This document shows, one piece after another, positions 29,497-37,469 of a stretch of DNA of 64,000 nt. The stretch comes from a virus, in IMG/VR virus record IMGVR_UViG_3300020020_000026, positions 18,287 through 82,286 of that record; one strand, given 5' to 3'. Made by a program: the position numbers and the translations under genes. Under the pieces are notes generated by a model. It searched no databases. It saw only the letters and a program-made list of their open reading frames with translations, and was not told the origin of the DNA. Position 1 is the stretch's first letter, and the number at the start of each line of letters is the position of its first letter.

Positions 29497-32342
29497 CAGA
29501 TTGACATCGCTTCCGGTTCAGCCACCTTCGTTGTTCTCGAAGTCTCGGTGTCCTTGAACGCACCACTGCCCTCGACCTCGACCTTAGTGCCAGTCGGCCC
29601 GGTAACCTCGGCCTTCAGCTTTCCTTTGACATCCGGCTTCTGCGAATCGGTGAGCGCGCTGCGGTCGAGTGTTGCGCGATCTGGCTCTTTCTTATTTGCA
29701 GCGACAGCGGCAGCGGCGGCGGCTGCGTCGGCGGCGGCGATCTCCTGCTCTCGCTTCTGTCTCCATGCAGCGGAGCCAGCGTAATCCAGATCGTTAAAAC
29801 GCTCTTTGTTGATATTGACGCCAACCCCACCTCGCTCGTAATTCGGGTCTCCCCTGCTGCCCTGGTCGGTGTGGCTTTTAATGACGTTGCTGCCGCCAAC
29901 CGCTTGATCGACCAGCTTGTTCATAGCTGCAGCGTAGGCCGGGTCTTTCATCAGCTCTAGATGCTTAGCCAGGTGCCCGTGTTTAACCGGCCCATAGAAG
30001 CTCTCGGACGGGCTTCTTCCCAGTATCATCTCCCTAAGCGTTTTCGGCGGCAGACCTCTCTTCGCACGAGACTCGTTAACCATCTCAGTCCGGTTCATCA
30101 GGCTTTCAACAACGGCTGGACCAGCTCCGGGATTTTCGGCGCTGAGAATCGCACCCACCAATTTTCTGGTTTCCGGGTCTTCCAATTGCTTCTTAAATCC
30201 AGCGCGCTTCGCAGCCAGAAACGCCGCCCCACCACCGCCGCTGGGAGTAGTCGCAACGCCCTCGACCCTAGCGGGACCGGCCTTGTCACCCGTCGCGACG
30301 TTGCCTTCCGCCGCTCGCTTCGCGCGCACCTCCGCGACCGTCGCGTCGCTCGCGTAGCGCAAGTCCATTCCTTTGACGCTGCGCGGCTTGACGCCGTACT
30401 GGTCGGCAAACCATGCGGTGTTCGTCTTCGGATCGTATGACCCCGGCACGATGGTCATGACGTGACCGCCGGTCTGGCCCTTGGGAGCGCGCCCGCTGTA
30501 GCTTGCGATCATGCTGCCGAAGGGACGGTTCGGATTGTTGATGTCCGCCGCCTTCTGCGCTTCACCCCAATCATTCCAGTTGGTGGCAACCTTGCTGTTC
30601 GCAGTCGGCGGCTTGAAGCCTGCCGACATCACGTACTTGGTGGCGACGATCCCGCAGGCCGGGCCACTCATCTTGTAGCCCTTGGTGTCGAACAGCTTCT
30701 TCAGCCCGGCGGTGTCACCCGCGCGACCCAGCCGCTCGACCTCCTTCATCGTCTCGGGATCGATGCCCTTGCCAGCCTGATCGACCATCCCCGCAGGACC
30801 ACCAGGACCAGCGGGACCAGAGGAACCAACCCCATAGCCGCCCGTACTTGCGCCGCCGTAACCTCCTCCGCCGCCGTAGCCGCCGCCTGCGCTGGCACCA
30901 ATGCCGCCTCCACCAGCGCCACCACCCGTGCCCTCCATGCGCTCAAAGAAAAGATTGAGCCTTTCGAGCTGACCGGTGTTCCTCTCGGTCTCGGTCGAAT
31001 TGCGGTCGGTCTCCTCGCCCAGGGTGAAGCTGGCGCGCTGGAATAGCGGACGCCCTCCACCCTCATCGCCGCCGTCGTAGCTCTGTTTGCGCCAGAACGG
31101 TTGCTGGTTCGGGCGCGTGCGGTTCGGACGAGGCGCGGGTGCGGGCTCCGCGTCGCTCTTTTGACTACCGTACCGAGAGAGCCCGTCAAGCAAAGTGATT
31201 GCTGGGCCAAGGCCCGGCACCAGCTTCAGGATGTCAACGAAGTTGACCCCGATCTTTTTCAGGTGCGCATTGACCCAGCCGATGGCCTTTCCGATGCCGG
31301 TAATGATCGGATCGATAAGTCTCAGCAACCCCAGCAAAGCCGGAAGACCGGCAGAGAGAGCCGAGAATGTCATCTTCTCCAGCTTGAGACTGATCTCGCC
31401 CCAGATAATGGAAACCTCTTTGCTCTGGTCCTCGACCCTCTTGTACTCAGCCGCCTTCGCCGGATCGTCAGCCAGCTTGATCGCCAGCTCCATATCCTCG
31501 GCGTTCTGCCCGTACTCCTGATAAAACTGGTTCATCAGGGCGGCGGCATTGCTTGCGCTCGCGCCCCTTGCCAGTGCCTGCTTCTCAAGCGCCTTGCCAT
31601 AGCGCGCGATCATCTCGCGAGCCCTGGTCGGATCGGCCAGCATGAGCTGATTGATCCAGCCCGCATCAACGCCCTGCGCCAGCAACTTCGCCCGGAGCTG
31701 AGAATTGTTTTTGTAGAGGTCGAACTGCGCAGCCTGGATGCCTGCGTAGCTGCGGATAACGCCCTCGGCCGTGTAGCCGAATGAGGTCGCCTGATCTTGC
31801 GCGCTCTTCAATTGGGCAAAGCTGATGCCCAGGGAGCGCGCCGTTCGGCCAAGCTCGACCATCTCTCTTGAGAACCGGAAGACCGACACGCCGTAAGCCG
31901 CAATCGCAACGCCAACAGCGGCGACGCCAAGAACAACACCGCCGATGGCGAGTACCGCAATCCGCGACGCTGGCACCAGCTCTCCCAGCGCAGAGCCCAT
32001 GACTTGGACGCCCTGCGCCGCGTCATACAGGCCGACAGCCATCCGTGGCAGTCCGCCGATTCCGCGATTGACCGAAAGGGCCATCTGAGCCAGCGCCTGG
32101 CCGGTCTGGGCGGCGTGACGCTGCAGATCACGCATCGCCTGATTGGCGGTGCGAACGTGAGGTGCCGCGTTTAGCGCAGCGGTGCCAAAGTTGGTGACAC
32201 CGCCAGACGCACTTCGCAGCCCTGTCGCCGCATTCGCCGCCGCTACACCCAGCCCGCCGATCTCACCGCGCAGTCTTGCAAGCCCCGCAGACGCGCTGTC
32301 TGCGAGGGTGACGGTAAGACGTAGTTCTTCAAACTCCGCCAT
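29496..32342 (-). CDS. tape measure protein with Cys-peptidase and lysin-like domains
   Basis: The 948-residue product sits directly after the chaperones, where the tape measure gene belongs. Residues 1-430 are the tape-measure body, with coiled-coil and transmembrane-like parts. Gly-rich linkers (residues about 470-520) are followed by a possible NlpC/CHAP-like domain (GPACGIVAT near 562, GGHVMTIV near 626). A third domain around 720-830 (AILSAENPGAGPAVVESLMN and SESFYGPVKHG) is reminiscent of SleB-like wall hydrolases. The tape part sets tail length; the other domains likely help injection. Peptidase assignments are motif-based. Confidence 0.8.
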   Translation of the reverse strand: MAEFEELRLTVTLADSASAGLARLRGEIGGLGVAAANAATGLRSASGGVTNFGTAALNAAPHVRTANQAMRDLQRHAAQTGQALAQMALSVNRGIGGLPRMAVGLYDAAQGVQVMGSALGELVPASRIAVLAIGGVVLGVAAVGVAIAAYGVSVFRFSREMVELGRTARSLGISFAQLKSAQDQATSFGYTAEGVIRSYAGIQAAQFDLYKNNSQLRAKLLAQGVDAGWINQLMLADPTRAREMIARYGKALEKQALARGASASNAAALMNQFYQEYGQNAEDMELAIKLADDPAKAAEYKRVEDQSKEVSIIWGEISLKLEKMTFSALSAGLPALLGLLRLIDPIITGIGKAIGWVNAHLKKIGVNFVDILKLVPGLGPAITLLDGLSRYGSQKSDAEPAPAPRPNRTRPNQQPFWRKQSYDGGDEGGGRPLFQRASFTLGEETDRNSTETERNTGQLERLNLFFERMEGTGGGAGGGGIGASAGGGYGGGGGYGGASTGGYGVGSSGPAGPGGPAGMVDQAGKGIDPETMKEVERLGRAGDTAGLKKLFDTKGYKMSGPACGIVATKYVMSAGFKPPTANSKVATNWNDWGEAQKAADINNPNRPFGSMIASYSGRAPKGQTGGHVMTIVPGSYDPKTNTAWFADQYGVKPRSVKGMDLRYASDATVAEVRAKRAAEGNVATGDKAGPARVEGVATTPSGGGGAAFLAAKRAGFKKQLEDPETRKLVGAILSAENPGAGPAVVESLMNRTEMVNESRAKRGLPPKTLREMILGRSPSESFYGPVKHGHLAKHLELMKDPAYAAAMNKLVDQAVGGSNVIKSHTDQGSRGDPNYERGGVGVNINKERFNDLDYAGSAAWRQKREQEIAAADAAAAAAAVAANKKEPDRATLDRSALTDSQKPDVKGKLKAEVTGPTGTKVEVEGSGAFKDTETSRTTKVAEPEAMSI

Positions 32343-32921
32343 CGTCCATCGTCGCGCGCTCGCGTTTCTTCTGATGCGCTAGTTCGATGGTGCGCTCCAG
32401 GTGGACGCGAACCTCCGATGCAGGCATCTCAAGAAAAACGACGGGCGAGATTTTGTAGAAGTCAGCGAGCCGATAGCAGTCGAGGACCGTAGTCCCTACC
32501 ACGCTGTCGGGTCCGGGATAAAAAAACCGCGTAACCGATAGGCGCAGCTATTCCAGTCCCGTGGGTCCATCGCCTCGATGAACGGAGGTAGAATGCCGGA
32601 TAGCGCCGACATCATCGTCGTCATCTTGCGCTCCAGGATGACAACGTCGCCGTCCTGGTTGACGTGACACGGATTGCCATAGCGGTTGATGTCGCCGCCG
32701 GTCGGCTCGCGGAACGACAGCTCATGCACCGTCTCCGCACCCTGGCGGACGCCGCGATGCAACAGCTTCACCTTGACCGGCCAAAGGTCTTTCGGCTGCT
32801 CAAGAACTTCCGGCTCTTCCGGCATCGGAGGCAGTTGATGCACGGGCTCGGGCGCGGGCGTCTCGGGGAGAGGCTCGGCGCGTTGCTTGACGAACCCCTC
32901 CCGGTTGCTTGGCTTGTTCAT
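32329..32921 (-). CDS. frameshifted tail assembly chaperone (GT-type)
   Basis: The -1 frame entered at 32520-32526 stays open for 63 codons, beginning YPGPDSVVGTTVLDCYRLAD and containing FYKISPVVFLEMPASEVRVH. It stops at 32329-32331, 14 nt inside the tape-measure gene. The fused product would be 197 residues. Such G/GT pairs with a fixed ratio are standard in siphovirus and myovirus tails. The extension is protein-like in composition and fills the otherwise empty gap 32343-32495, which is strong support. Confidence 0.82.
32496..32921 (-). CDS. tail assembly chaperone (G-type, zero frame)
   Basis: The 141-residue product matches the Mu gp41-type chaperone: VKVKLLHRGVRQGAETVHEL, FREPTGGDINRYGNP, and ILERKMTTMMSALSG with PPFIEAMDPRDWNSC, ending YRLRGFFIPDPTAW. 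A Pro/Glu-rich N-terminal 40 residues precede it. It would bind the tape measure during tail assembly. Its 3' end contains the slippery sequence that lets a fraction of ribosomes extend into a second frame. Confidence 0.88.
   Translation of the reverse strand: MNKPSNREGFVKQRAEPLPETPAPEPVHQLPPMPEEPEVLEQPKDLWPVKVKLLHRGVRQGAETVHELSFREPTGGDINRYGNPCHVNQDGDVVILERKMTTMMSALSGILPPFIEAMDPRDWNSCAYRLRGFFIPDPTAW
32520..32526 (-). other. -1 ribosomal frameshift site
   Basis: On the minus strand the codons are GGT TTT TTT ATC, giving the slippery heptamer T TTT TTT. It lies 24 nt before the zero-frame stop of the chaperone gene, at the position expected for a tail-chaperone slip. Confidence 0.8.
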
Positions 32922-32945
32922 ACCCTCTCCTCTTGTCGAACGAAC

Positions 32946-33347
32946 TTATCGAGCGAATTGCTGGACCGGCGACACCGGGTTGTCGATGGCCATCTCCTCG
33001 CACCACAGGCCCTCCCAGCGCACGCGCACCTGGCCGTCGCGGGCGTTGGCTTCAAGCGCCGCCTTGCACGTTGCGCCAATCAGGCTGTACTGCCAACCGT
33101 TGGCGAGCTGCGCGACGACGTTGACATCCGTGGCCCCGTCGAGGTCTTCGAGGGCGAGCCCCCGCGTTGTCGAGATGTCACCCTCGATGAAAGGCACCCT
33201 CGGCAACTCTTGATAACCATGAACGCCATCCTGGCCAGCGAGCATCGTCCGCTCGACAGGCGAAGGGCTGACAGTGAAGTTGCCGCGCAGCGCCATCATC
33301 TGCGAGCCAACGTACAGGTATGCAATACCCGCGAATCTCTGTGCGAT
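32946..33347 (-). CDS. tail tube protein (Mu gpM-like, ATC start)
   Basis: The product has the Mu-type tube signature: GNFTVSPSPVERTMLAGQDG, VHGYQELPRVPFIEGDI and a TxxGLALEDLDGATDVNVV stretch. It polymerises into the inner tube within the sheath. The frame is open upstream of ATG 33299. ATC at 33347 is preceded by AGGAGG with a 5-nt spacer, and gives (M)AQRFAGIAYLYVGSQMMALRG, which is the beta-strand start expected for the family. I therefore call ATC as the start (133 residues). Use of ATG 33299 would remove 16 conserved-looking residues and leave no SD. Confidence 0.85.
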   Translation of the reverse strand: MAQRFAGIAYLYVGSQMMALRGNFTVSPSPVERTMLAGQDGVHGYQELPRVPFIEGDISTTRGLALEDLDGATDVNVVAQLANGWQYSLIGATCKAALEANARDGQVRVRWEGLWCEEMAIDNPVSPVQQFAR

Positions 33348-33398
33348 TGTAGCCTCCTATTGTTTCGGAAGTGTCAGCGTAAGAAAGCGACGCGGGGA

Positions 33399-34967
33399 TT
33401 AACCCGCGCCACCGGCAGCAAGACGAACACCAGCTTCGCCGATGTCTCGGTCTACCCCACGGTCGTACTGGAGGCGGAACTGACTTAACACGGCAAACAC
33501 ACGTAATTGGTTAATCAGGTCCGGTGGATAGAGGACGTTGACGCGATTTGGGTTGTTCGGATCGCGCTCGACAATCAGGTTGTTCTTGAACGCGCGGGTG
33601 TCCTCGACCAGCCCGTTGTACTCATCCATCCGGTATTCCGCGACCAGTTCGGCCTTGAGAATGCCCGGCGTGACGATGGCCTGGCCGGGGCCGAAGCGGG
33701 TGCCGTCGTTGGCCAGCTTGTGCCTCGGGAATTTCGAGGTGATCGCCTGACGCTGATTGCGCATCAAGCGGGCGAGCGTCGCCAGCGTTGTCACCAGCTC
33801 GTAGGCGTCGTCGCCCTGGCCGTACAGGTTGAGCTGGTAGGTCGTCGTTTCCCGAAGGATCATCGGGGCACCTTCGCTGCCCATCTCCTGGGTCGCGATG
33901 CCGTAGCCTGCGAGAGTGTTCAGCTCCTGCCGGTTAAAGCGTTCGTGCAGCGGCGGGGCCAGGATGCCGGTGAGCGCCAGCGTCTGCAGCGGGCGCGCGG
34001 GATCGTTGGTCAGGCCGCGAGCGGCCTTGGCTGTGTAGGCCGCCGTCCACTCGTAGACCGGCGACGGGGCATCCAGCTCGACGCCCATGATGGAGGTCAC
34101 GCCGGAATTCCTGGTTTCGCCAAACGCGATCATGCTGGCGTAGTCGCCGCGCTTGGCCGAGAAGATGTGACCATAGAGCTGGCGCATCCAGCCCCAGCGG
34201 CCACTGTCACCGAAACCGTACTCGGTTTCCCAGGCGTTCAGGCTGGTGCTGTCGGTGAACGGCAGAGCAACGTATTCGAAATTGCGTTCGCCAAGATTGG
34301 AGATCGCAGTATCGAAAACCGGCACGCTCGCGCCGCCTGACATCATGCCAAGGGTGGAATAGGCGACGGTGATACCCTTCGGAAGCTCTTCGCTGCCGAT
34401 GCGGCCGTAGTGGCTGTCGCGCATATCGATGTCGTTGCCGGAAGTGCCCTTCCAATTGCACGTCAACGTGCAAACGGTCGGGCCACCCACCGATGTCACC
34501 GGCAGATCGAAGTCCTCGTTGATCGCGGCGGAGATCGCGACATGGATTTGGTTGACGGTGTCGGCCGCGCCGATGTTGACCGGCACATGGTGGCCGCCGA
34601 TGTAGAGGTGGATGGTTCCCGCCTCATGGCCACCCGCGTCCGCCGTCACGGTAATCGTGCCCGTGGCTGGGGTGCCAGCGACAGGCTCCGCGACCGGAAG
34701 GCCCCAGACTTCGTGCGCGAAATTGTTGGCGAAGAACGCCTGGAACATCAGCGCCAGGTGCGAGCCCTGGCCAAACTGCTTGTTGGCCTGGGCCTGCGTG
34801 CCAATCGGAATCGGCACATTTGGCACGCCCACGCCATCGGCGGTCATGATGCCGACAAGCAGGGCGGGCTGGCGGATCGTCCAGATGCCAGCCTTGGATG
34901 GATCGACCTCCACCCAGTAGAGCGGCAATTTCCAGTTAGCGGGAATACCGGCGAAAGAGACGGGCAT
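33399..34967 (-). CDS. tail sheath protein (Mu gpL-like)
   Basis: The 522-residue product is of the size and layout of Mu-type contractile sheaths: N-terminal PVSFAGIPANWKLPLYWVEV, an inserted beta domain (about residues 105-200, AGGHEAGTIHLYIGG) and a C-terminal conserved domain with FAVLSQFRLQYDRGVDRDI. It surrounds the tube and contracts on infection. The gene precedes the tube gene by 52 nt. It identifies the virion as a myovirus. Confidence 0.9.
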   Translation of the reverse strand: MPVSFAGIPANWKLPLYWVEVDPSKAGIWTIRQPALLVGIMTADGVGVPNVPIPIGTQAQANKQFGQGSHLALMFQAFFANNFAHEVWGLPVAEPVAGTPATGTITVTADAGGHEAGTIHLYIGGHHVPVNIGAADTVNQIHVAISAAINEDFDLPVTSVGGPTVCTLTCNWKGTSGNDIDMRDSHYGRIGSEELPKGITVAYSTLGMMSGGASVPVFDTAISNLGERNFEYVALPFTDSTSLNAWETEYGFGDSGRWGWMRQLYGHIFSAKRGDYASMIAFGETRNSGVTSIMGVELDAPSPVYEWTAAYTAKAARGLTNDPARPLQTLALTGILAPPLHERFNRQELNTLAGYGIATQEMGSEGAPMILRETTTYQLNLYGQGDDAYELVTTLATLARLMRNQRQAITSKFPRHKLANDGTRFGPGQAIVTPGILKAELVAEYRMDEYNGLVEDTRAFKNNLIVERDPNNPNRVNVLYPPDLINQLRVFAVLSQFRLQYDRGVDRDIGEAGVRLAAGGAG

Positions 34968-35015
34968 ATTGCTCTCCTTGTGTCAGTTGAAGCTGTCCAC
35001 GGATTTAATGCGGGC

Positions 35016-35480
35016 CTAGGCAGCGCCCGGCGGCGGGGTCTGCGGCGACTGTGCAGGCTTGTTGCCGTTCTTCTGCCCAACCTCCCGCTGCTGTTCGGCC
35101 TTCTTCGGCTTGTTCGCTTCCGCCTGCTCGCGCGGGTTCAGGCTTTCATCGACGGGCTTCGACTGGGCTGTGCCCGGCCCTTCAGTGCGGACAGAGCCAT
35201 CCCTGATGCGGCGGAACGTAAAGCTGTCGTTCGGCCACTCGACGGATTGATTCAGCTCGGCCTTGAAGCGGGTGCCGCTGGAGTGCCGCATCGTTGCGCG
35301 GACGGACTCGTTCGCAGCGAAGACCTTGAGCGTCTTCGGCGGCCCTTCGATCACACGCAGGCGTTTTTCGCGTGCCTCGCGGATCGCCTTGCGCGGGTTC
35401 TCAGCGGCCTTCTCTTGAGCCTGGTCCGGGGCGTTCTCGGCCACGGATGCGGGAGCTGGATTGTTTTTGGGGTCGGCCAT
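35016..35480 (-). CDS. hypothetical protein upstream of sheath
   Basis: The 154-residue product starts at ATG 35480 (MADPKNNPAPASVAENAPD) with AAGGA 8 nt upstream. Both ends are disordered and charged; the middle holds a small beta domain (LKVFAANESVRATMRHSSG, then FKAELNQSVEWPNDSFTFRR). The position just before the sheath resembles Mu gp38, but length and sequence differ. It overlaps the preceding gene by 80 nt in another frame. Confidence 0.6.
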   Translation of the reverse strand: MADPKNNPAPASVAENAPDQAQEKAAENPRKAIREAREKRLRVIEGPPKTLKVFAANESVRATMRHSSGTRFKAELNQSVEWPNDSFTFRRIRDGSVRTEGPGTAQSKPVDESLNPREQAEANKPKKAEQQREVGQKNGNKPAQSPQTPPPGAA

Positions 35481-36132
35481 GGCCTTCATCCTTCTGTGCT
35501 GATGGGTCAAATTCGTAGACAGTGGTGACGCGCTGCACTTCATCCGCTGGCGGCATGGTGCCGTCCGTCGCAAGCGGCACGACCTCCTCATGTATCAAGA
35601 GGAAGTCGTCCACGATGATTGGCGTGTAGTCGGCTCGATATCGAAGCGTCTGCTCATACCGCAGCTCGCTCATCGGCGTTTCGTTGTTGAGCGGCGGATG
35701 ATCCACGAACCGCCAGGAGCCGTTCCCCAATCCCTCGATCCGCACGTTGTCGGGGTTGCCGATGCCGCCCGGATAGGCGCGGGTGTCGATCATGTTCATC
35801 AGGTACTGGTCGCGCCAGAGCCGGTTCATGATCACCCAGTAGGCTTGATTGAGTTTCTCCTGGGTCGCCTCCGGGTCGTTGTTGACGATGACCACTGAGA
35901 ACCCCAGCGTCAGGCTGTGAACGAACTCGATATCGCCATGGTTCGGGTCGCCGTCCGGTGCCATGTCCTCCTTGACGAGATAGAGAGCCAGAAGAGGAAG
36001 ATGGTTCGTCATGGTCTGAAGCTGGCGGCTCTTGCGCACGGTGAAGCCGGAAAAGAACGGCGCGGTCACCAGCTTGTCCAACAGCATGTCGCGAATCACG
36101 TAGCCGTAGCTCTGCACCTCGGTGATGGTCAT
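35401..36132 (-). CDS. putative tail terminator/neck protein
   Basis: The 243-residue product has an alpha/beta N-terminal domain (VIRDMLLDKLVTAPFF, LALYLVKEDM, SLTLGFSVVIVNNDPEATQE) like tail-terminator or neck proteins, which begin with helix-strand-strand and pack on top of the tail. The last 35 residues are disordered and overlap the next gene by 80 nt. The assignment is by fold pattern and position before the sheath. Confidence 0.6.
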   Translation of the reverse strand: MTITEVQSYGYVIRDMLLDKLVTAPFFSGFTVRKSRQLQTMTNHLPLLALYLVKEDMAPDGDPNHGDIEFVHSLTLGFSVVIVNNDPEATQEKLNQAYWVIMNRLWRDQYLMNMIDTRAYPGGIGNPDNVRIEGLGNGSWRFVDHPPLNNETPMSELRYEQTLRYRADYTPIIVDDFLLIHEEVVPLATDGTMPPADEVQRVTTVYEFDPSAQKDEGHGRPQKQSSSRIRGRERPGPGSREGR

Positions 36133-36494
36133 GACGGCTTCGCAGTCAGAACCTTGCGAAGAACCAGCGTCGTCTCGCCGCCGCCGTTGCTCTCGGTGTC
36201 GGTGATTTCGAACGTGCCAAGCGCCGCACCCGCATCGGTGTCGGCGGGAATGGTCACCTGGTCAAGTTGCTCGGGCATCACCGGGAATTCAGCGTCGCGG
36301 ATATCGACAATGGTTTGCTGATCGGAAGTGATCGCGCCATCCATCGCCGCCACGTCAACCGGCCGCGTGTCGTAAATCCCGCGCGCGGTATACGCAGGCA
36401 CGCCCGGCTGCGAGGCGCGCGGCGTGATGATGATCGCCCGCGCGAAGGTGTCGTAGTTCGGCAGGTAGACCAGCGTTGAGAAATTTATTGCCAC
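36129..36494 (-). CDS. head-tail joining/neck protein
   Basis: GTG 36494 is preferred because GGAGG lies 7 nt upstream. The 121-residue product begins (M)AINFSTLVYLPNYDTFARAI and is beta-rich, as head-closure (gp16-like) proteins are. It contains AYTARGIYDTRP and EITDTESNGGGETTLVLR. It overlaps the upstream gene by 10 nt. The ATG at 36512 has no SD. Confidence 0.65.
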   Translation of the reverse strand: MAINFSTLVYLPNYDTFARAIIITPRASQPGVPAYTARGIYDTRPVDVAAMDGAITSDQQTIVDIRDAEFPVMPEQLDQVTIPADTDAGAALGTFEITDTESNGGGETTLVLRKVLTAKPS

Positions 36495-36841
36495 TCGATT
36501 GCCTCCATGCACATCGTCTTCATGCGGGAGAACAGTTGCTCGACCAGGACCGGCCGCAGGATCGGCCGCTTGACGCCAGCTATGCGACGCGGGGCGTTGC
36601 GCCGGGTCGCCGTGCCCTTGCTCACGCGCGGTCCGCGCGACCGGCGCGAACGCGGATAGACCAGCGTCGTCACCGACATCCAGCCGCTCTCATCGACCTT
36701 CGGGAATTTCCGCTTCATGTCCTCGCGCTGCCAGTCGAGGAAAACGGCAGGCAACTTGTCGTCCAGCTTGTTGATGCGTTCCTGCATGTCGGCAAATTGC
36801 TTCAACAGCCCGGCGGACTCGACCTTGACCTCGAATGCCAT
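36485..36841 (-). CDS. tail completion-like basic protein
   Basis: The 118-residue product starts at ATG 36841 (MAFEVKVESAGLLKQF). It has an N-terminal helix and a very basic Arg-rich loop (SRRSRGPRVSKGTATRRNAP), then a C-terminal helix. It resembles HK97 gp10-like tail-completion proteins, which also start with a FKV strand and a long helix. The extended upstream frame is a shadow of the connector gene. Confidence 0.65.
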   Translation of the reverse strand: MAFEVKVESAGLLKQFADMQERINKLDDKLPAVFLDWQREDMKRKFPKVDESGWMSVTTLVYPRSRRSRGPRVSKGTATRRNAPRRIAGVKRPILRPVLVEQLFSRMKTMCMEAIEWQ

Positions 36842-36843
36842 GG

Positions 36844-37467
36844 CTAGACCCAGAGCCTGGTGTAGTGCCCAAGCAAATTTGCGACGGTCTCCTTGGCCTG
36901 CGAGCTGACGCTTCCGCCGCTGTTGCCACTGGAGCCGCCGCTGCTCGGGTTGTGAAACATCACGCGGCTTTCCTTGTGCGAGATCATGCGCACGCCCGTG
37001 AGCGCCGCTGACGCCTGCTCGCTCTTCGACGCGCCAACCAACAGGCTGCAGCAATGCTTCAGCGCGTAGGGAGCCTCTTGCGGCAGATCAAAGCCGCCAG
37101 TGTAGGTGACAACGACCGGCTCGTTGTGACTGGAGAAGATCGAGAGTTTCCCCGATCCTTCTTCTAACTCCCAGTCGATATTGGCGAGGCCTGCAGTAGT
37201 AACGCTTTCGATGTCGTCCTCCTTCACAGGCCAGTGCGTCAGGAAGCAGCGCCGGGTGCCTTGCTCTCGCCATGTCTCCCGCACTTTCTGGCGCGCGAAC
37301 ACGCGGTTCGCCATCTCAGAAACAACTGCGGAGTTAACTTCGATCAGCCACGTCAGTTGCTCGTCGCTGGCGGCGTCGTTGATGCCAAGCGCTGTCTTCG
37401 CCTCTGCCAAGGTCATCAGCTTGAAGTCGTCCGCTGGGGTTAGGACTTTGACGGTGACATCCGCCAT
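36844..37467 (-). CDS. head-tail connector (HK97 gp6-like)
   Basis: The 207-residue product has the connector pattern: MTLAEAKTALGINDAASDEQ, LTWLIEVNSAVVSEMANRVF and VTYTGGFDLPQEAPYALKHC, followed by a C-terminal helical region and a Ser/Gly-rich loop. It forms the ring below the portal. The order portal, (collagen-like protein), connector, neck and sheath is as expected apart from the inserted gene. Confidence 0.82.
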   Translation of the reverse strand: MADVTVKVLTPADDFKLMTLAEAKTALGINDAASDEQLTWLIEVNSAVVSEMANRVFARQKVRETWREQGTRRCFLTHWPVKEDDIESVTTAGLANIDWELEEGSGKLSIFSSHNEPVVVTYTGGFDLPQEAPYALKHCCSLLVGASKSEQASAALTGVRMISHKESRVMFHNPSSGGSSGNSGGSVSSQAKETVANLLGHYTRLWV

Positions 37468-37469
37468 CG

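Noticed and set aside
33507-35528. Two long plus-strand frames (277 and 372 codons) over sheath and neck genes
   Set aside because: Opposite to the strongly supported sheath gene; composition typical of GC-rich antisense frames.
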